The notes under the pieces are model-generated. The model was not told the DNA's origin. It saw only the letters and a program-made list of their open reading frames with translations, and made no database searches. Shown here piece after piece: positions 52,839-61,879 of a stretch of DNA of 64,000 nt. Origin of the DNA: Oceanibacterium hippocampi. GTDB lineage: Bacteria > Pseudomonadota > Alphaproteobacteria > Sneathiellales > Sneathiellaceae. Position numbers and translations under genes: made by a program. The stretch covers positions 434,001-498,000 of the forward strand of contig NZ_FWFR01000002.1 in NCBI RefSeq assembly GCF_900172325.1, written 5' to 3'. The stretch's first letter is position 1; every line of letters begins with the position of its first letter.

Positions 52839-53612
52839 ATGCCGAAAAAAGACACCTGGCCGCGCCGCCAGCAATTGCTCGCGGTCATTCGCCAGCAGGG
52901 CTATGCCACCAACGAGGATCTGGCCCGCCAGTTCGGCGTCACCGTCCAGACGATCCGCCGTGATCTCAACAAGCTGGCCGACGCCGGCCGGGTCGCCCGC
53001 CATCACGGCGGCGCGGCGGCGTCCTCGTCGATCGAGAACATCGATTATTCCGAACGCCAGGTCCTGAACCCGGCGGAGAAGGGCCTGATCGCCCGCGAGG
53101 CCGCGGCCGAGATCCCCAACCGCTCGTCGCTGTTCATCAATATCGGGACCACGACCGAGGCCTTCGCCCATGCGCTGGTCAACCACCAGGACCTGCGGAT
53201 CATCACCAACAACCTGAATGTCGCGGCGATCCTTTCGAAGGAGACCGATTTCCGAATCATCATGGTCGGCGGCAATCTCAGGAACCGGGACGGCGGCGTG
53301 GTCGGCCAGGCGTCCTGCGAGATGATCGAGCGCTTCCGCGTCGATTTCGGGATCATCGGGATCAGCGGCATCGACGAGGACGGCACCCTGCTCGATTTCG
53401 ACTATGACGAGGTCCGGGCGGCGCAGACGATCCTGCGCAACTCACGCAAGACCTTCCTGCTCGCCGATCACAGCAAGTTCTCGCGCCGGCCGATGGTCAA
53501 GATGGGCTCGCTGAAGGAAATCGCCGCGCTGTTCACCGACCGCAGGCCGCCCAAGGCGCTCGGCGAACTGCTCGAGCAATGGGGTACCCGCGTCCATATC
53601 GCCGCGCCCTGA
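52839..53612 (+). CDS. DeoR/GlpR-family transcriptional regulator
   Basis: 257 residues from the ATG at 52839. The N-terminal HTH (RRQQLLAVIRQQGYATNEDLARQFGVTVQTIRRDLNKL) is diagnostic of the DeoR family, and the sensor domain shows LFINIGTTTEAFAHAL and TFLLADHSKF as in GlpR. Such proteins respond to phosphorylated sugars or glycerol-3-phosphate. It follows the SDR gene by 114 bases and is convergent with the acyl-CoA synthetase gene. Confidence 0.92.
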   Translation: MPKKDTWPRRQQLLAVIRQQGYATNEDLARQFGVTVQTIRRDLNKLADAGRVARHHGGAAASSSIENIDYSERQVLNPAEKGLIAREAAAEIPNRSSLFINIGTTTEAFAHALVNHQDLRIITNNLNVAAILSKETDFRIIMVGGNLRNRDGGVVGQASCEMIERFRVDFGIIGISGIDEDGTLLDFDYDEVRAAQTILRNSRKTFLLADHSKFSRRPMVKMGSLKEIAALFTDRRPPKALGELLEQWGTRVHIAAP

Positions 53613-53618
53613 GCCGGG

Positions 53619-55406
53619 TCAGGCCGTCTCGATCGCCTTGAGGCCCAGTTCCTCGATCATCGCGTCGCGCATCAGGAACTTCTGCGCCTTGCCGGTCACC
53701 GTCATCGGCAGTTCGTCCCGGAAGCGGACGTAACGCGGGACCTTGTAGTGGGCGATCTGGCCCTGGCAGAAGTCGCGGATCTCCTCCTCGCTCGACGTCT
53801 GGCCCGGCTGAAGGACGATCCAGGCGCAGAGCTCCTCGCCGTAACGCTCGCTCGGCACGCCGAAGACCTGGGCCTGCTGCACCTTCGGATGGCGATAGAG
53901 GAACTCCTCGACCTCGCGCGGATAGATGTTCTCCCCGCCCCGGATCACCATGTCCTTCACCCGGCCGACGATGTTGCAATAGCCCTCGGCATCGAGGGTC
54001 GCGAGATCGCCGGTATGCATCCAGCCGCCGGCGTCGATCGCCTCGGCCGTCCGCTCGGCATCGTTGTAATAGCCGCGCATCACCGAATAGCCGCGCGTGC
54101 AGAGTTCACCCTGCTCGCCGACCGGCACCACCTGCCCCTCCCCGTCGACGATCTTGACCTCGACATGGGGATGAATGCGGCCGACCGTCGCGACCCGTTT
54201 CTCGAGCGGATCGTCGACGTCCGACTGGAAAGAAACCGGGCTCGTCTCGGTCATCCCGTAGGCGATCGTCACCTCGCTCATATGCATGTCGGCGACGACC
54301 CGCTTCATCACCTCCACCGGGCAGGGCGAGCCCGCCATGATGCCGGTCCTGAGCGAGCCGAGCTGGAACTTCCGGAAGTCAGGGTGATCCAGCATCGCGA
54401 CGAACATGGTCGGCACGCCGTAAAGCCCGGTGCAACGTTCGGCCTCGATGGCGGCAAGCGTCGGCCCCGGCTCGAAACCCTCGCCCGGGAAGATCATCGC
54501 CGCGCCCTTGCTGACGCAGCCGAGCGTGCCCATCACCATGCCGAAGCAGTGATAGAGCGGCACCGGGATGGCGAGCCGGTCGACCTCGGTGAAGCCGATC
54601 GCCCGGGTCACGAAATGGGCGTTGTTGACGATGTTGTAGTGGGTCAGCGTCGCACCCTTGGGCGAGCCGGTGGTGCCCGAGGTGAACTGGATGTTGATCG
54701 GCTCGTCCGGATCGAGGGCGGCCGAGATGCCGGGCAGCCTGAGTTTCTGCGCCGGTCCGCCGAGCCGCATCAGATCGCCGAAGGCGAGCATGCCCGGCGT
54801 CGGCTCCGAACCCATCCGGACGACGATGCGGAGCGCGGGCAGCTTCGCCGCGCGGAGCTTGCCCGGCTTGCAGTCGGCCAGTTCCGGCGCCAGTGTCTGC
54901 ACCATGCCGACATAGTCCGAGGTCTTGAACCGGTCGGCGGTAACGAGCGCCTTGCAGCCCACCTTGTTGAGCACGTATTCGAGCTCCGACAGGCGGTAGG
55001 CCGGATTGATGTTGACCAGCACGAGCCCGATCTGCGCGGTCGCGAACTGGGTGAGCAGCCATTCCTTCCGGTTTGGCGACCAGATCCCGATGCGGTCGCC
55101 CTTCTCCAGCCCGAGGGCGAGCAGGCCGGCGGCGAGGTCGTCGACCTCGCGGTCGAGATCGTAATAGCTCAGCCGCTCGCCTGTCGCGCTGAAGACGGCC
55201 GCGTCGCGCGGCCCGAAGCGGGCCACGGTCGCCGCCATCATTTCCGGGATCGTCTCGCGCCGGAGCGGTTCCGAGCGGTCGCCGGAGACATAGGACTTGC
55301 CGTCGAGCGGCCGGATGCAGGCGCCGGCCACGGGCGCGCCGCCGCGCGCCGCATCGCGCAGGCTGACGGACAGCCGCCCGCCGCGCGGTTCAGACAGTTT
55401 CGACAT
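53619..55406 (-). CDS. AMP-binding acyl-CoA synthetase
   Basis: 595 residues. The phosphate loop [17 protein letters not shown], the core [13 protein letters not shown] and the C-terminal hinge [22 protein letters not shown] are those of medium/long-chain fatty acyl-CoA synthetases. The terminal [11 protein letters not shown] contains the catalytic Lys. It ends 53 bases before the amidase part of the next leftward gene begins to be read, and may be a separate unit or the last gene of the transporter string. Confidence 0.92.
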   Translation of the reverse strand: MSKLSEPRGGRLSVSLRDAARGGAPVAGACIRPLDGKSYVSGDRSEPLRRETIPEMMAATVARFGPRDAAVFSATGERLSYYDLDREVDDLAAGLLALGLEKGDRIGIWSPNRKEWLLTQFATAQIGLVLVNINPAYRLSELEYVLNKVGCKALVTADRFKTSDYVGMVQTLAPELADCKPGKLRAAKLPALRIVVRMGSEPTPGMLAFGDLMRLGGPAQKLRLPGISAALDPDEPINIQFTSGTTGSPKGATLTHYNIVNNAHFVTRAIGFTEVDRLAIPVPLYHCFGMVMGTLGCVSKGAAMIFPGEGFEPGPTLAAIEAERCTGLYGVPTMFVAMLDHPDFRKFQLGSLRTGIMAGSPCPVEVMKRVVADMHMSEVTIAYGMTETSPVSFQSDVDDPLEKRVATVGRIHPHVEVKIVDGEGQVVPVGEQGELCTRGYSVMRGYYNDAERTAEAIDAGGWMHTGDLATLDAEGYCNIVGRVKDMVIRGGENIYPREVEEFLYRHPKVQQAQVFGVPSERYGEELCAWIVLQPGQTSSEEEIRDFCQGQIAHYKVPRYVRFRDELPMTVTGKAQKFLMRDAMIEELGLKAIETA

Positions 55407-55459
55407 CCGTCACCTCCCTCGCCGCCGCCGGCGAGCCCAGGCCCGCCGTGCCGCAGGCG

Positions 55460-57979
55460 CTACATCGCCCGCCAGTCGCCCAGTTGCTCGAAGGCGTGCG
55501 CGGCCCGATAGATCGTCATCTCGTCGTAATTCTTGCCCACCAGCATCATGCCGACCGGCAGGCCCTCGCTCATGCCGCAAGGCAACGACATGGCCGGAAA
55601 GCCCGAACTGTTGAAGGGCGCGGTGTTGCCGACCATCTCGAACGCCCGCTGCACGTAGAGCGCGAGCGCCGCGTCTGGCGGCGGGATCTCCTGCGCCTTC
55701 ATCGGCAGCGTCGGCAACAGCAGGAGATCGTAGGCGCGGAACGCCTCCTTGTAGCGCAGCGTGGCCCGGCGCATCAGGTTCTGCGCCTTGCCGTAGAAGC
55801 GGCCGCGATAGCGGGTCTGGAAATACTCGCCGAGGAACATGCAGGTCTTCAGGCTCGAGGAAAGCTCGTCGGCCCGGTTTTCCCAGTTGGCGAAATGGTC
55901 GACCATGCTCGGCAGGAACAGGCCGCGATGGTTGGTGCCCGACGTATTGCCGTGCATCATCATGTCCTGGAGGCCCTCGACCGTGATCGCGGTCCAGTAG
56001 TCAGGCACCAGAAGATGATCGGGGATCGAGATTTCCTCGACCCGGGCGCCGAGTTCGCGGTAGCGCTCGGCCGCGGCGCGAACCTTCTCGTCGACGTCCG
56101 CCTCGCTTTCCGGCCGGCCGAAGCCCTCGCGCAGGATGCCGATCCGGAGCCCCTGCACGCCCTTGCCGAGCGCCTCCGTGTAGCGATAGGTGCGCGGCTT
56201 GTATTGCCGGGGATCGAGGCCGTCCTCGCCGGCCAGGACCTCGAGCAGCAGCGCGTTGTCGGCGACATTGGCGGTCAGCGGGCCGACATGGTCGATCGTC
56301 TGCTCGACCGGCATCACGCCGGTATAGGGCACGAGGCCGTGCGTCGGCTTCATCCCGTAAGTCCCGCAATTGCTCGACGGAATGCGGATCGAGCCGCCCT
56401 GGTCGCCGGCGATCGCCATGTCCACCTCCCCGGTCGCGACGAGCACCGCCGAACCGCTCGACGAGCCGCCGGCCATGTAGCCGTGCTTGTAGGGATTGTG
56501 GACCGGACCGGTGGCGTTGGTGTGACTGCCGCCGGACAGGCAGAGGTATTCGCAATGGGACTTGCCGACGATGGTCGCGCCGGCATCGAGCATGCGGGTG
56601 ACGATGGTGGCGTCGATCTCCGGCACGTAGCCTTCCATGATCGAGGAGCCGTTCATCATCGGCACGCCGGCCAGGCAGACGGTATCCTTGAGGACGATCC
56701 GCTTGCCGCGCAGCGGGCCGTCCGCCGCGCCCTTGATGTCGGTCTTGTAGTACCAGGCGTTGAGCGGATTCTCGCTGGCGTCCGGCCGGTAGCCGGGGGA
56801 ACGGGGATATTTCACCTCCGGCAGGAAGTCGGGCGCCGCGGCAAGCCGGTCGTAGGCCTCCATGTAGGGCTCCATGACCGCGAGGTATTCCGCGAGATCG
56901 CTGTCACTCATCGACAGCCGGAGCCGTTCGCTCATCTCGCGCATCTGGCCGAGGGTCGGTCGTTTCACGCTCATTGTCGTCGCCTTCGCTGTCGCCGGGC
57001 TGAAGGTTGAAGAGGTCGCGGGCCGCGCGCCGGCCGGCACCGCGGATCGGGATGGCGGCGGGGCCGGGCGCAACGGCATCCGTTCCGCCTCGGGCAACCG
57101 GGCGCCCGGGTCCCGTCGCTCGCCGGACGGGTGACGGAGCGGCGCGTCGAAGACCGCCGCCGCCGGGGCGCCTGCCGGTTGCGTCGCCGCGGCGGGCGAC
57201 GCTTTCGGCGGTGTCCGCGCTACAGTCATCCGCCCGGTCGTCCGCGCCGCGCCGAAGCCGAGAAACTCCTCGACCCGGCCCTTCTGCTGCAGGTCGGCGC
57301 CGGAAATCTCGGCGGTGATCCGGCCCCGCTCGAGCACCAGGACGCGGTCGGCAAGCGCATGGATGAACTCGAAATTCTGCTCGACCAGCAGGATCGAGAG
57401 CCCGCGATCAGCCTGCAGGCCCGTCAGGGTCTGCTCCATTTCCTCGATGATCGACGGCTGGATCCCCTCCGTCGGCTCGTCCAGCAGCAGAAGCCAGGGA
57501 TCGCCCATCATCGCGCGGGCCAGCGCCAGCAGCTGCTGCTCACCGCCGGACAGCGCGCCGCCCTCCCGATCGATCAGGCGGCGGACCTGGGGAAAACTGT
57601 CCAGCACGCGCTCGATCGTCGCATTCTCGTCGTCGCCGCCGACCTCCTGGAAGGCCATCCGCAGGTTGTCGCGAACGCTGAGCTTCGGGAACACGCCGCG
57701 ACCCTGGGGCACATAACCGAGGCCGCGCCGGGCGCGCTCATGCGCCGAAAGCTTGCCGATGTCCTGGCCGTCGAAGCGGATGGATCCGCTCTTCGCCGGC
57801 AGCAGGCCGATGATCGTCTTCAGCAGGGTCGACTTGCCCATGCCGTTATGGCCGAGCACACCCACGATCTCGCCCGACCCGACCGCCAGGTCGATGCCGT
57901 GCAGGACCGGAATGCGCCCGTAGCCGCCATGCAGGCCCTTGACCTCGAGAAGTTCGGTCGCCGTGTTCACGATCGGCAC
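55460..57979 (-). CDS. LIV-type ABC ATPase fused in frame to an amidase-signature hydrolase
   Basis: 839 residues in one open frame. Residues 1-242 form a complete LivF/UrtE-type ATPase: Walker A GHNGMGKS, Q-loop PQGRG, signature LSGGEQQLLALAR, Walker B LLLLDEPTEG and the LIV-type VEQN. Residues 243-335 are a Pro/Ala-rich linker. Residues 336-839 are a complete amidase with the Ser-cis-Ser-Lys triad: Lys in IVLKDTV, cis-Ser in AGGSSSGSA and the nucleophile in GDQGGSIR. An internal ATG at 56974 with AAGG upstream could also give the amidase alone. No stop separates the two halves. The likely function is import-coupled hydrolysis of an amide; the fusion could also arise from loss of a stop. Confidence 0.85.
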   Translation of the reverse strand: MPIVNTATELLEVKGLHGGYGRIPVLHGIDLAVGSGEIVGVLGHNGMGKSTLLKTIIGLLPAKSGSIRFDGQDIGKLSAHERARRGLGYVPQGRGVFPKLSVRDNLRMAFQEVGGDDENATIERVLDSFPQVRRLIDREGGALSGGEQQLLALARAMMGDPWLLLLDEPTEGIQPSIIEEMEQTLTGLQADRGLSILLVEQNFEFIHALADRVLVLERGRITAEISGADLQQKGRVEEFLGFGAARTTGRMTVARTPPKASPAAATQPAGAPAAAVFDAPLRHPSGERRDPGARLPEAERMPLRPAPPPSRSAVPAGARPATSSTFSPATAKATTMSVKRPTLGQMREMSERLRLSMSDSDLAEYLAVMEPYMEAYDRLAAAPDFLPEVKYPRSPGYRPDASENPLNAWYYKTDIKGAADGPLRGKRIVLKDTVCLAGVPMMNGSSIMEGYVPEIDATIVTRMLDAGATIVGKSHCEYLCLSGGSHTNATGPVHNPYKHGYMAGGSSSGSAVLVATGEVDMAIAGDQGGSIRIPSSNCGTYGMKPTHGLVPYTGVMPVEQTIDHVGPLTANVADNALLLEVLAGEDGLDPRQYKPRTYRYTEALGKGVQGLRIGILREGFGRPESEADVDEKVRAAAERYRELGARVEEISIPDHLLVPDYWTAITVEGLQDMMMHGNTSGTNHRGLFLPSMVDHFANWENRADELSSSLKTCMFLGEYFQTRYRGRFYGKAQNLMRRATLRYKEAFRAYDLLLLPTLPMKAQEIPPPDAALALYVQRAFEMVGNTAPFNSSGFPAMSLPCGMSEGLPVGMMLVGKNYDEMTIYRAAHAFEQLGDWRAM

Positions 57980-57980
57980 C

Positions 57981-58697
57981 TCATGCCTTCTTGCCGAGAT
58001 AGACGTCGCGCACCCGCCGGTCGGCGAGCACCCGGTCGACCTGGTCGTCGACCAGCACCGCGCCCTGGTAGAAGACCGTCACCCGGTCGGCGATGGCGCG
58101 GATGAACTGCATGTCATGCTCGACGATGATCAGCGCGGCGTGGCGGTTGATGTCGCGGATGATCGCCGACATCCGTTCGACTTCCTCCGCCGTCATGCCG
58201 GCCGCCGGCTCGTCGAGCAGCACCAGCCAGGGTTTCGCGGCCAGCACCGTCGCCAGCTCGACCCGCTGGCGCTCGCCGTGGGCCAGACGATCGACGGTCC
58301 GTTCGGCGATGTCGCCGAGATCGAAGCGTTCGATCATCTCCTCCACGGCGAGCCGGGCCTCGGGCGCCGAATGCACCCGCTGGGCCGAGATCCAGACATT
58401 CTCGGCGACCGTCAGCCCGTCCATGACGCTCGGCACCTGGGTCTTGATGCCGACGCCGAGCCGCGCGATGCGATGCGGATCGAAGCCGGTCGTGGTCTCG
58501 CCACGGATCATCACCTCGCCCTCGGTCGGGCGCAGAAGACCGGTCAGGCATTTGAAGAAGGTGCTCTTGCCGGCCCCGTTCGGCCCGATCAGGCAGCGCA
58601 GTTCGCCGGCGCGGAGCTGGAAGTCGACATTGTCGACCGCGGTGACGCCACCGAAGCGCATCGACAGGCCCTGGGTCTCGACGACGATCTGGCTCAT
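57981..58697 (-). CDS. ABC transporter ATPase, LivG/UrtD type
   Basis: 238 residues from the ATG at 58697, which overlaps the stop of the permease gene (ATGA). Walker A GPNGAGKST, the long Q-loop region with VGIKTQVPSVMDGLTV, the signature LAHGERQRVELATVL (an unusual AHGER in place of SGGQ, as in UrtD) and Walker B WLVLLDEPAAGM are seen. It ends one base before the start of the ATPase-amidase fusion. Confidence 0.93.
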   Translation of the reverse strand: MSQIVVETQGLSMRFGGVTAVDNVDFQLRAGELRCLIGPNGAGKSTFFKCLTGLLRPTEGEVMIRGETTTGFDPHRIARLGVGIKTQVPSVMDGLTVAENVWISAQRVHSAPEARLAVEEMIERFDLGDIAERTVDRLAHGERQRVELATVLAAKPWLVLLDEPAAGMTAEEVERMSAIIRDINRHAALIIVEHDMQFIRAIADRVTVFYQGAVLVDDQVDRVLADRRVRDVYLGKKA

Positions 58698-59719
58698 GAC
58701 GCGTTGTCCTGGCGCCGGGCCGGGCGTCGCGAGCGGCGCCGGCGGCGGCCGAAGGTCCGGAAGAACAGGTCGCGGATGGTCGGCACGATGCCGCGCGGCA
58801 GGAGCAGCACGACGAGCACGAGGATCAGGCCGAGCACGATCGAATTGTCGACCATCGACTGCTGGCCAAGGAGGAATTTCAGGTAGCCGAGCGCCACCGC
58901 GCCGAAGATCGGTCCGGCCAGCGTGCCGAGGCCGCCGACGATGCACCAGATGATGATCTCGGCAGACTGGCCGAGGCTGAACAGGCCGGGCGTGACGATC
59001 TCCGCCCAGCTCGCATAGAGCGTGCCGGCGAGCCCGGCGATCGCCCCGCCGACGGCGAACAGCAGGGTCTTCCGCGCCCGAACGTCATAGCCGAGAAGCT
59101 CGGCGCGCAGCTCGTTCTCGCGGATGCCGACGGAGACCCGGCCGAACGGACTGGCGAGCAGCCAGCGGACCAGCCCGTAGACCAGCAGGAGCGCCACCGC
59201 GCAGACGATGTAGAGCCGGTCGTCGTAGAGATAATCGTCGGGGCTGCCCGGCACGTTCAGGGTCTGGTAGCCCGGGATCCCGTTGAATCCGCCCAACCGG
59301 GCATCGCCGATGACATGGGCGGAGCCCGCCGTGGCATTCATGAACTTGAAGAAGATCAGCGTCACCACGAGCGTGATCACGCCGAGATAGACGTCCGAGA
59401 GCCGGCCGTAGAACATCATCGCGCCGAGGACCAGCGCGAACAGCGCCGGCACCACGATGCCGAGGATGAAGGGCACGCTGCTCTCGCCGATATTGACCGC
59501 GGCGATGGCGTAGCTGTAGGCACCGAGACCGTAGAACGCCGCCTGGCCGAAGCAGAGGATGCCGCCGAAGCCCCAGACGAGGCCGAGGCTGAGCCCCAGC
59601 ATCCCGTAGATCACCAGCACGGTGAGCGTGTAATACTGCATCACGAACGGCAGCAGGATCAGCGCCACCGCGCCGATCGCCATCGCCCGCCAGATCGACA
59701 GAGCCTCGCCCGGGCGCAT
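58694..59719 (-). CDS. ABC transporter permease, LivM/UrtC type
   Basis: 341 residues with eight to ten helices. The landmarks GLVWGFGGILCFGQAAFYGLGAY near the N-terminus and FGRVSVGIRENELRAELLGYDVRARKTLLFAVGGAIAGLAGTLYASW in the centre are typical of the LivM/UrtC permeases. The C-terminal tail is basic. It overlaps the first permease by one base (TGATG) and the ATPase gene by four, so the whole unit is translationally coupled. Confidence 0.93.
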   Translation of the reverse strand: MRPGEALSIWRAMAIGAVALILLPFVMQYYTLTVLVIYGMLGLSLGLVWGFGGILCFGQAAFYGLGAYSYAIAAVNIGESSVPFILGIVVPALFALVLGAMMFYGRLSDVYLGVITLVVTLIFFKFMNATAGSAHVIGDARLGGFNGIPGYQTLNVPGSPDDYLYDDRLYIVCAVALLLVYGLVRWLLASPFGRVSVGIRENELRAELLGYDVRARKTLLFAVGGAIAGLAGTLYASWAEIVTPGLFSLGQSAEIIIWCIVGGLGTLAGPIFGAVALGYLKFLLGQQSMVDNSIVLGLILVLVVLLLPRGIVPTIRDLFFRTFGRRRRRSRRPARRQDNAS

Positions 59720-60585
59720 CAGAGACGGCCCTTCAGGAAGCGCCCGGTGATCCCCTGCGGCAGCAGGCGGAGCAGGATCACCGCGGCGATCAGCAGCGCC
59801 ACCTCGCCGACCACGGGGGTCGCGGCGAAGGTGAAGATCTGGGCGACCACGCCGAGCAGACCGGCGCTCGACATCAGCCCGGCGATGATCGACGGCCCGC
59901 CGACGATCACGGTGATGAAGGCCTTGGCGATATAGGCGCCGCCGCTCGACGGCACGAGACCGACCAGCGGCGCCAGGATGCCGCCCGCCAGCCCGGCGAG
60001 CGCCGATCCGGCGACGAAGGTCACCATGTAGATGCGCGACGTGTTATGGCCGATCGCCGAGGCGATGTCCGATCGCTGCATCGTGCCGCGCGCGACCAGG
60101 CCGACACGTGTCCAGCGCAGCACGGCGAAGACCGCGAGCAGAAGGATCACCGCGACGACGATAATGAAGAAGTTGTAGCCGTTGATCTGGTAGGCGCCGA
60201 TCGTGAGGCCCGAGATCGGCGTCGAGATGCCGGTCGTCGTGTTACCGAAGATCATCGTCACCAGGCCGATGAAGAGCAGGCTGAGCCCCCATGTCGCCAG
60301 CATCGTGTCGACCAGCCGGCCGTAGAGATGGCGGATCACCAGCCTTTCGACGACGAGGCCGATCAGCCCGACGACGATCGGCGCGACGATGATCATCGCG
60401 ACATAGACGTTGATGCCGAGATTGACCGCGACGATGGTCGCGTAACCGCCCATCATCATGAACTCGCCATGCGCGAGATTGATCACCCGCATCATGCCGA
60501 AGACCACCGCAAGCCCGGCGCCGATCAGCACCAGGCTGGCCACCGCATAGAGAATTTCGACAAGAATGACGGCCGCGAGATCCAT
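59719..60585 (-). CDS. ABC transporter permease, LivH/UrtB type
   Basis: 288 residues, eight helices. GLAVVFGMMRVINLAHGEFMMMGGYA near the N-terminus and RSDIASAIGHNTSRIYMVTFVAGSALAGLAGGILAPL in the second half are the LivH/UrtB landmarks. It starts 67 bases after the binding protein gene and is the first of the two permeases. Confidence 0.93.
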   Translation of the reverse strand: MDLAAVILVEILYAVASLVLIGAGLAVVFGMMRVINLAHGEFMMMGGYATIVAVNLGINVYVAMIIVAPIVVGLIGLVVERLVIRHLYGRLVDTMLATWGLSLLFIGLVTMIFGNTTTGISTPISGLTIGAYQINGYNFFIIVVAVILLLAVFAVLRWTRVGLVARGTMQRSDIASAIGHNTSRIYMVTFVAGSALAGLAGGILAPLVGLVPSSGGAYIAKAFITVIVGGPSIIAGLMSSAGLLGVVAQIFTFAATPVVGEVALLIAAVILLRLLPQGITGRFLKGRL

Positions 60586-60652
60586 CGGGCTCCTCGCGCT
60601 TGGGGCTGTCGAAGGGGTTGCGGGGACGGCCGTGGCCGCCCCCGCACCCGGC

Positions 60653-61879
60653 TCAGATCTTGATTTCGTACTGCTGGTTGTCGTCCGGATTGGCCTGGAG
60701 GTCGCAGACCGCCTGTGTATCGAGCGGCGGGCGCTGCGAGAAATCCTCGAGAACCTTCATCTTCTGGTCCTGGAATTCCATCAGATGCACGTCCAGCGTC
60801 GCATGATGGGTCTTCGGATCGATGGTCACCTTGCCGCCCGGCCCCTCGATGGACAGGTCGGCCTCCAGCGCCTCGATCACCGGCATGCGGTCCTGCGTCC
60901 CCGCCTTCTTGACCGCCTCGGCCCACAGCCAGACGCCCTGGTAGGTCGAGACCGCGAGTTCGTGGATGTCGTCGGTGTTGCCGAATTTCTCCGCCCACTT
61001 CTTCAGGAAGGCCTGGTTGGTCGGGCTCGCCAGCTCGTGCGAGTAGTTGTAGGCGACGCGGATGCCGTTGCCTTCCTCCGGTGTCAGCACCTTGTGTTCG
61101 TTGCCGACGCCGATCGTGGTGGAGGCCATCGGGATCTTCTTGTTGAGGCCGGCCGCCGCCCACTGGCGGTAGAAGGACAGATGCGCACCGCCGACCAGGG
61201 CGGAGACGATCAGGTCGGGCGCCGCGCTCTGGATCTTGGCGATGGTCGAGCCGAAATCGGCGACATCGAGCGGGAAGAAGTCGGTCGAGACTACCTCGCC
61301 GCCGGCTTCCTGCGCATACTTGGTCACCCACTTGGCGGTGATCTGGCCGTAATTGTAGTCGGCCGCGAGGATATAGACCTTCTTGCCCCAGTCCTTCACG
61401 ACGTTCGGGATCAGCACCGCGGCCTGCTGTGCCGGGGTGACGCCGGTGATGAAGATGTTCCGGTCGCAGACCCCGCCCTCGTACTGGACGTTATAGAAAT
61501 AGAGCGTCTTGCTCTTGCGGAGCGTCGGCCGGATCGCCTCGCGCGAGGCCGACAGGATGCCGCCATGGACGACGTCGACCTTGTCCTGGCGGGCAAGCTG
61601 CTGGCCGTACTGCGTATAGAGCGCCATGTCCGACTGGGTGTCGTAGGAGACGAGCTCGATCTTCTCGCCGTTCAGGCCGCCGGCGGCGTTGATCTCCGCC
61701 ACGGCGAGCTCGGTCGCCTTCTGCATCGGCTTACCGTAGGCGTCGAAGATGCCGGAGGTGTCGAGGATCGAGCCGAGCTTGATCATCTCGGCGGCATGCG
61801 CCGGAACCCAGGGTACGAGGCTGGTCGTCGTGGCAAGGGCAGCCGCCCCCGCCAGCAGGTCGCGTCGGGTCAGGTTCAT
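60653..61879 (-). CDS. Substrate-binding protein, UrtA-like (amide/urea type)
   Basis: 408 residues. A twin-arginine-like export signal (NLTRRDLLAGAAALATTTSL, cleavage near AHA) is followed by a periplasmic type I binding fold: IKLGSILDTSGIFDAYGKPM and ILSASREAIRPTLRKSKTLYFYNVQYEGG fit the UrtA/FmdD branch for urea and short amides. The ATG overlaps the stop of the flotillin gene. The ligand is inferred only from the family and from the fused amidase. Confidence 0.9.
   Translation of the reverse strand: MNLTRRDLLAGAAALATTTSLVPWVPAHAAEMIKLGSILDTSGIFDAYGKPMQKATELAVAEINAAGGLNGEKIELVSYDTQSDMALYTQYGQQLARQDKVDVVHGGILSASREAIRPTLRKSKTLYFYNVQYEGGVCDRNIFITGVTPAQQAAVLIPNVVKDWGKKVYILAADYNYGQITAKWVTKYAQEAGGEVVSTDFFPLDVADFGSTIAKIQSAAPDLIVSALVGGAHLSFYRQWAAAGLNKKIPMASTTIGVGNEHKVLTPEEGNGIRVAYNYSHELASPTNQAFLKKWAEKFGNTDDIHELAVSTYQGVWLWAEAVKKAGTQDRMPVIEALEADLSIEGPGGKVTIDPKTHHATLDVHLMEFQDQKMKVLEDFSQRPPLDTQAVCDLQANPDDNQQYEIKI

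Noticed and set aside
55448-57010. Long rightward open frame opposite the amidase
   Set aside because: It is antisense to a clear amidase with all catalytic motifs; its translation is low-complexity and has no recognisable fold. Long antisense frames are expected at this GC content.
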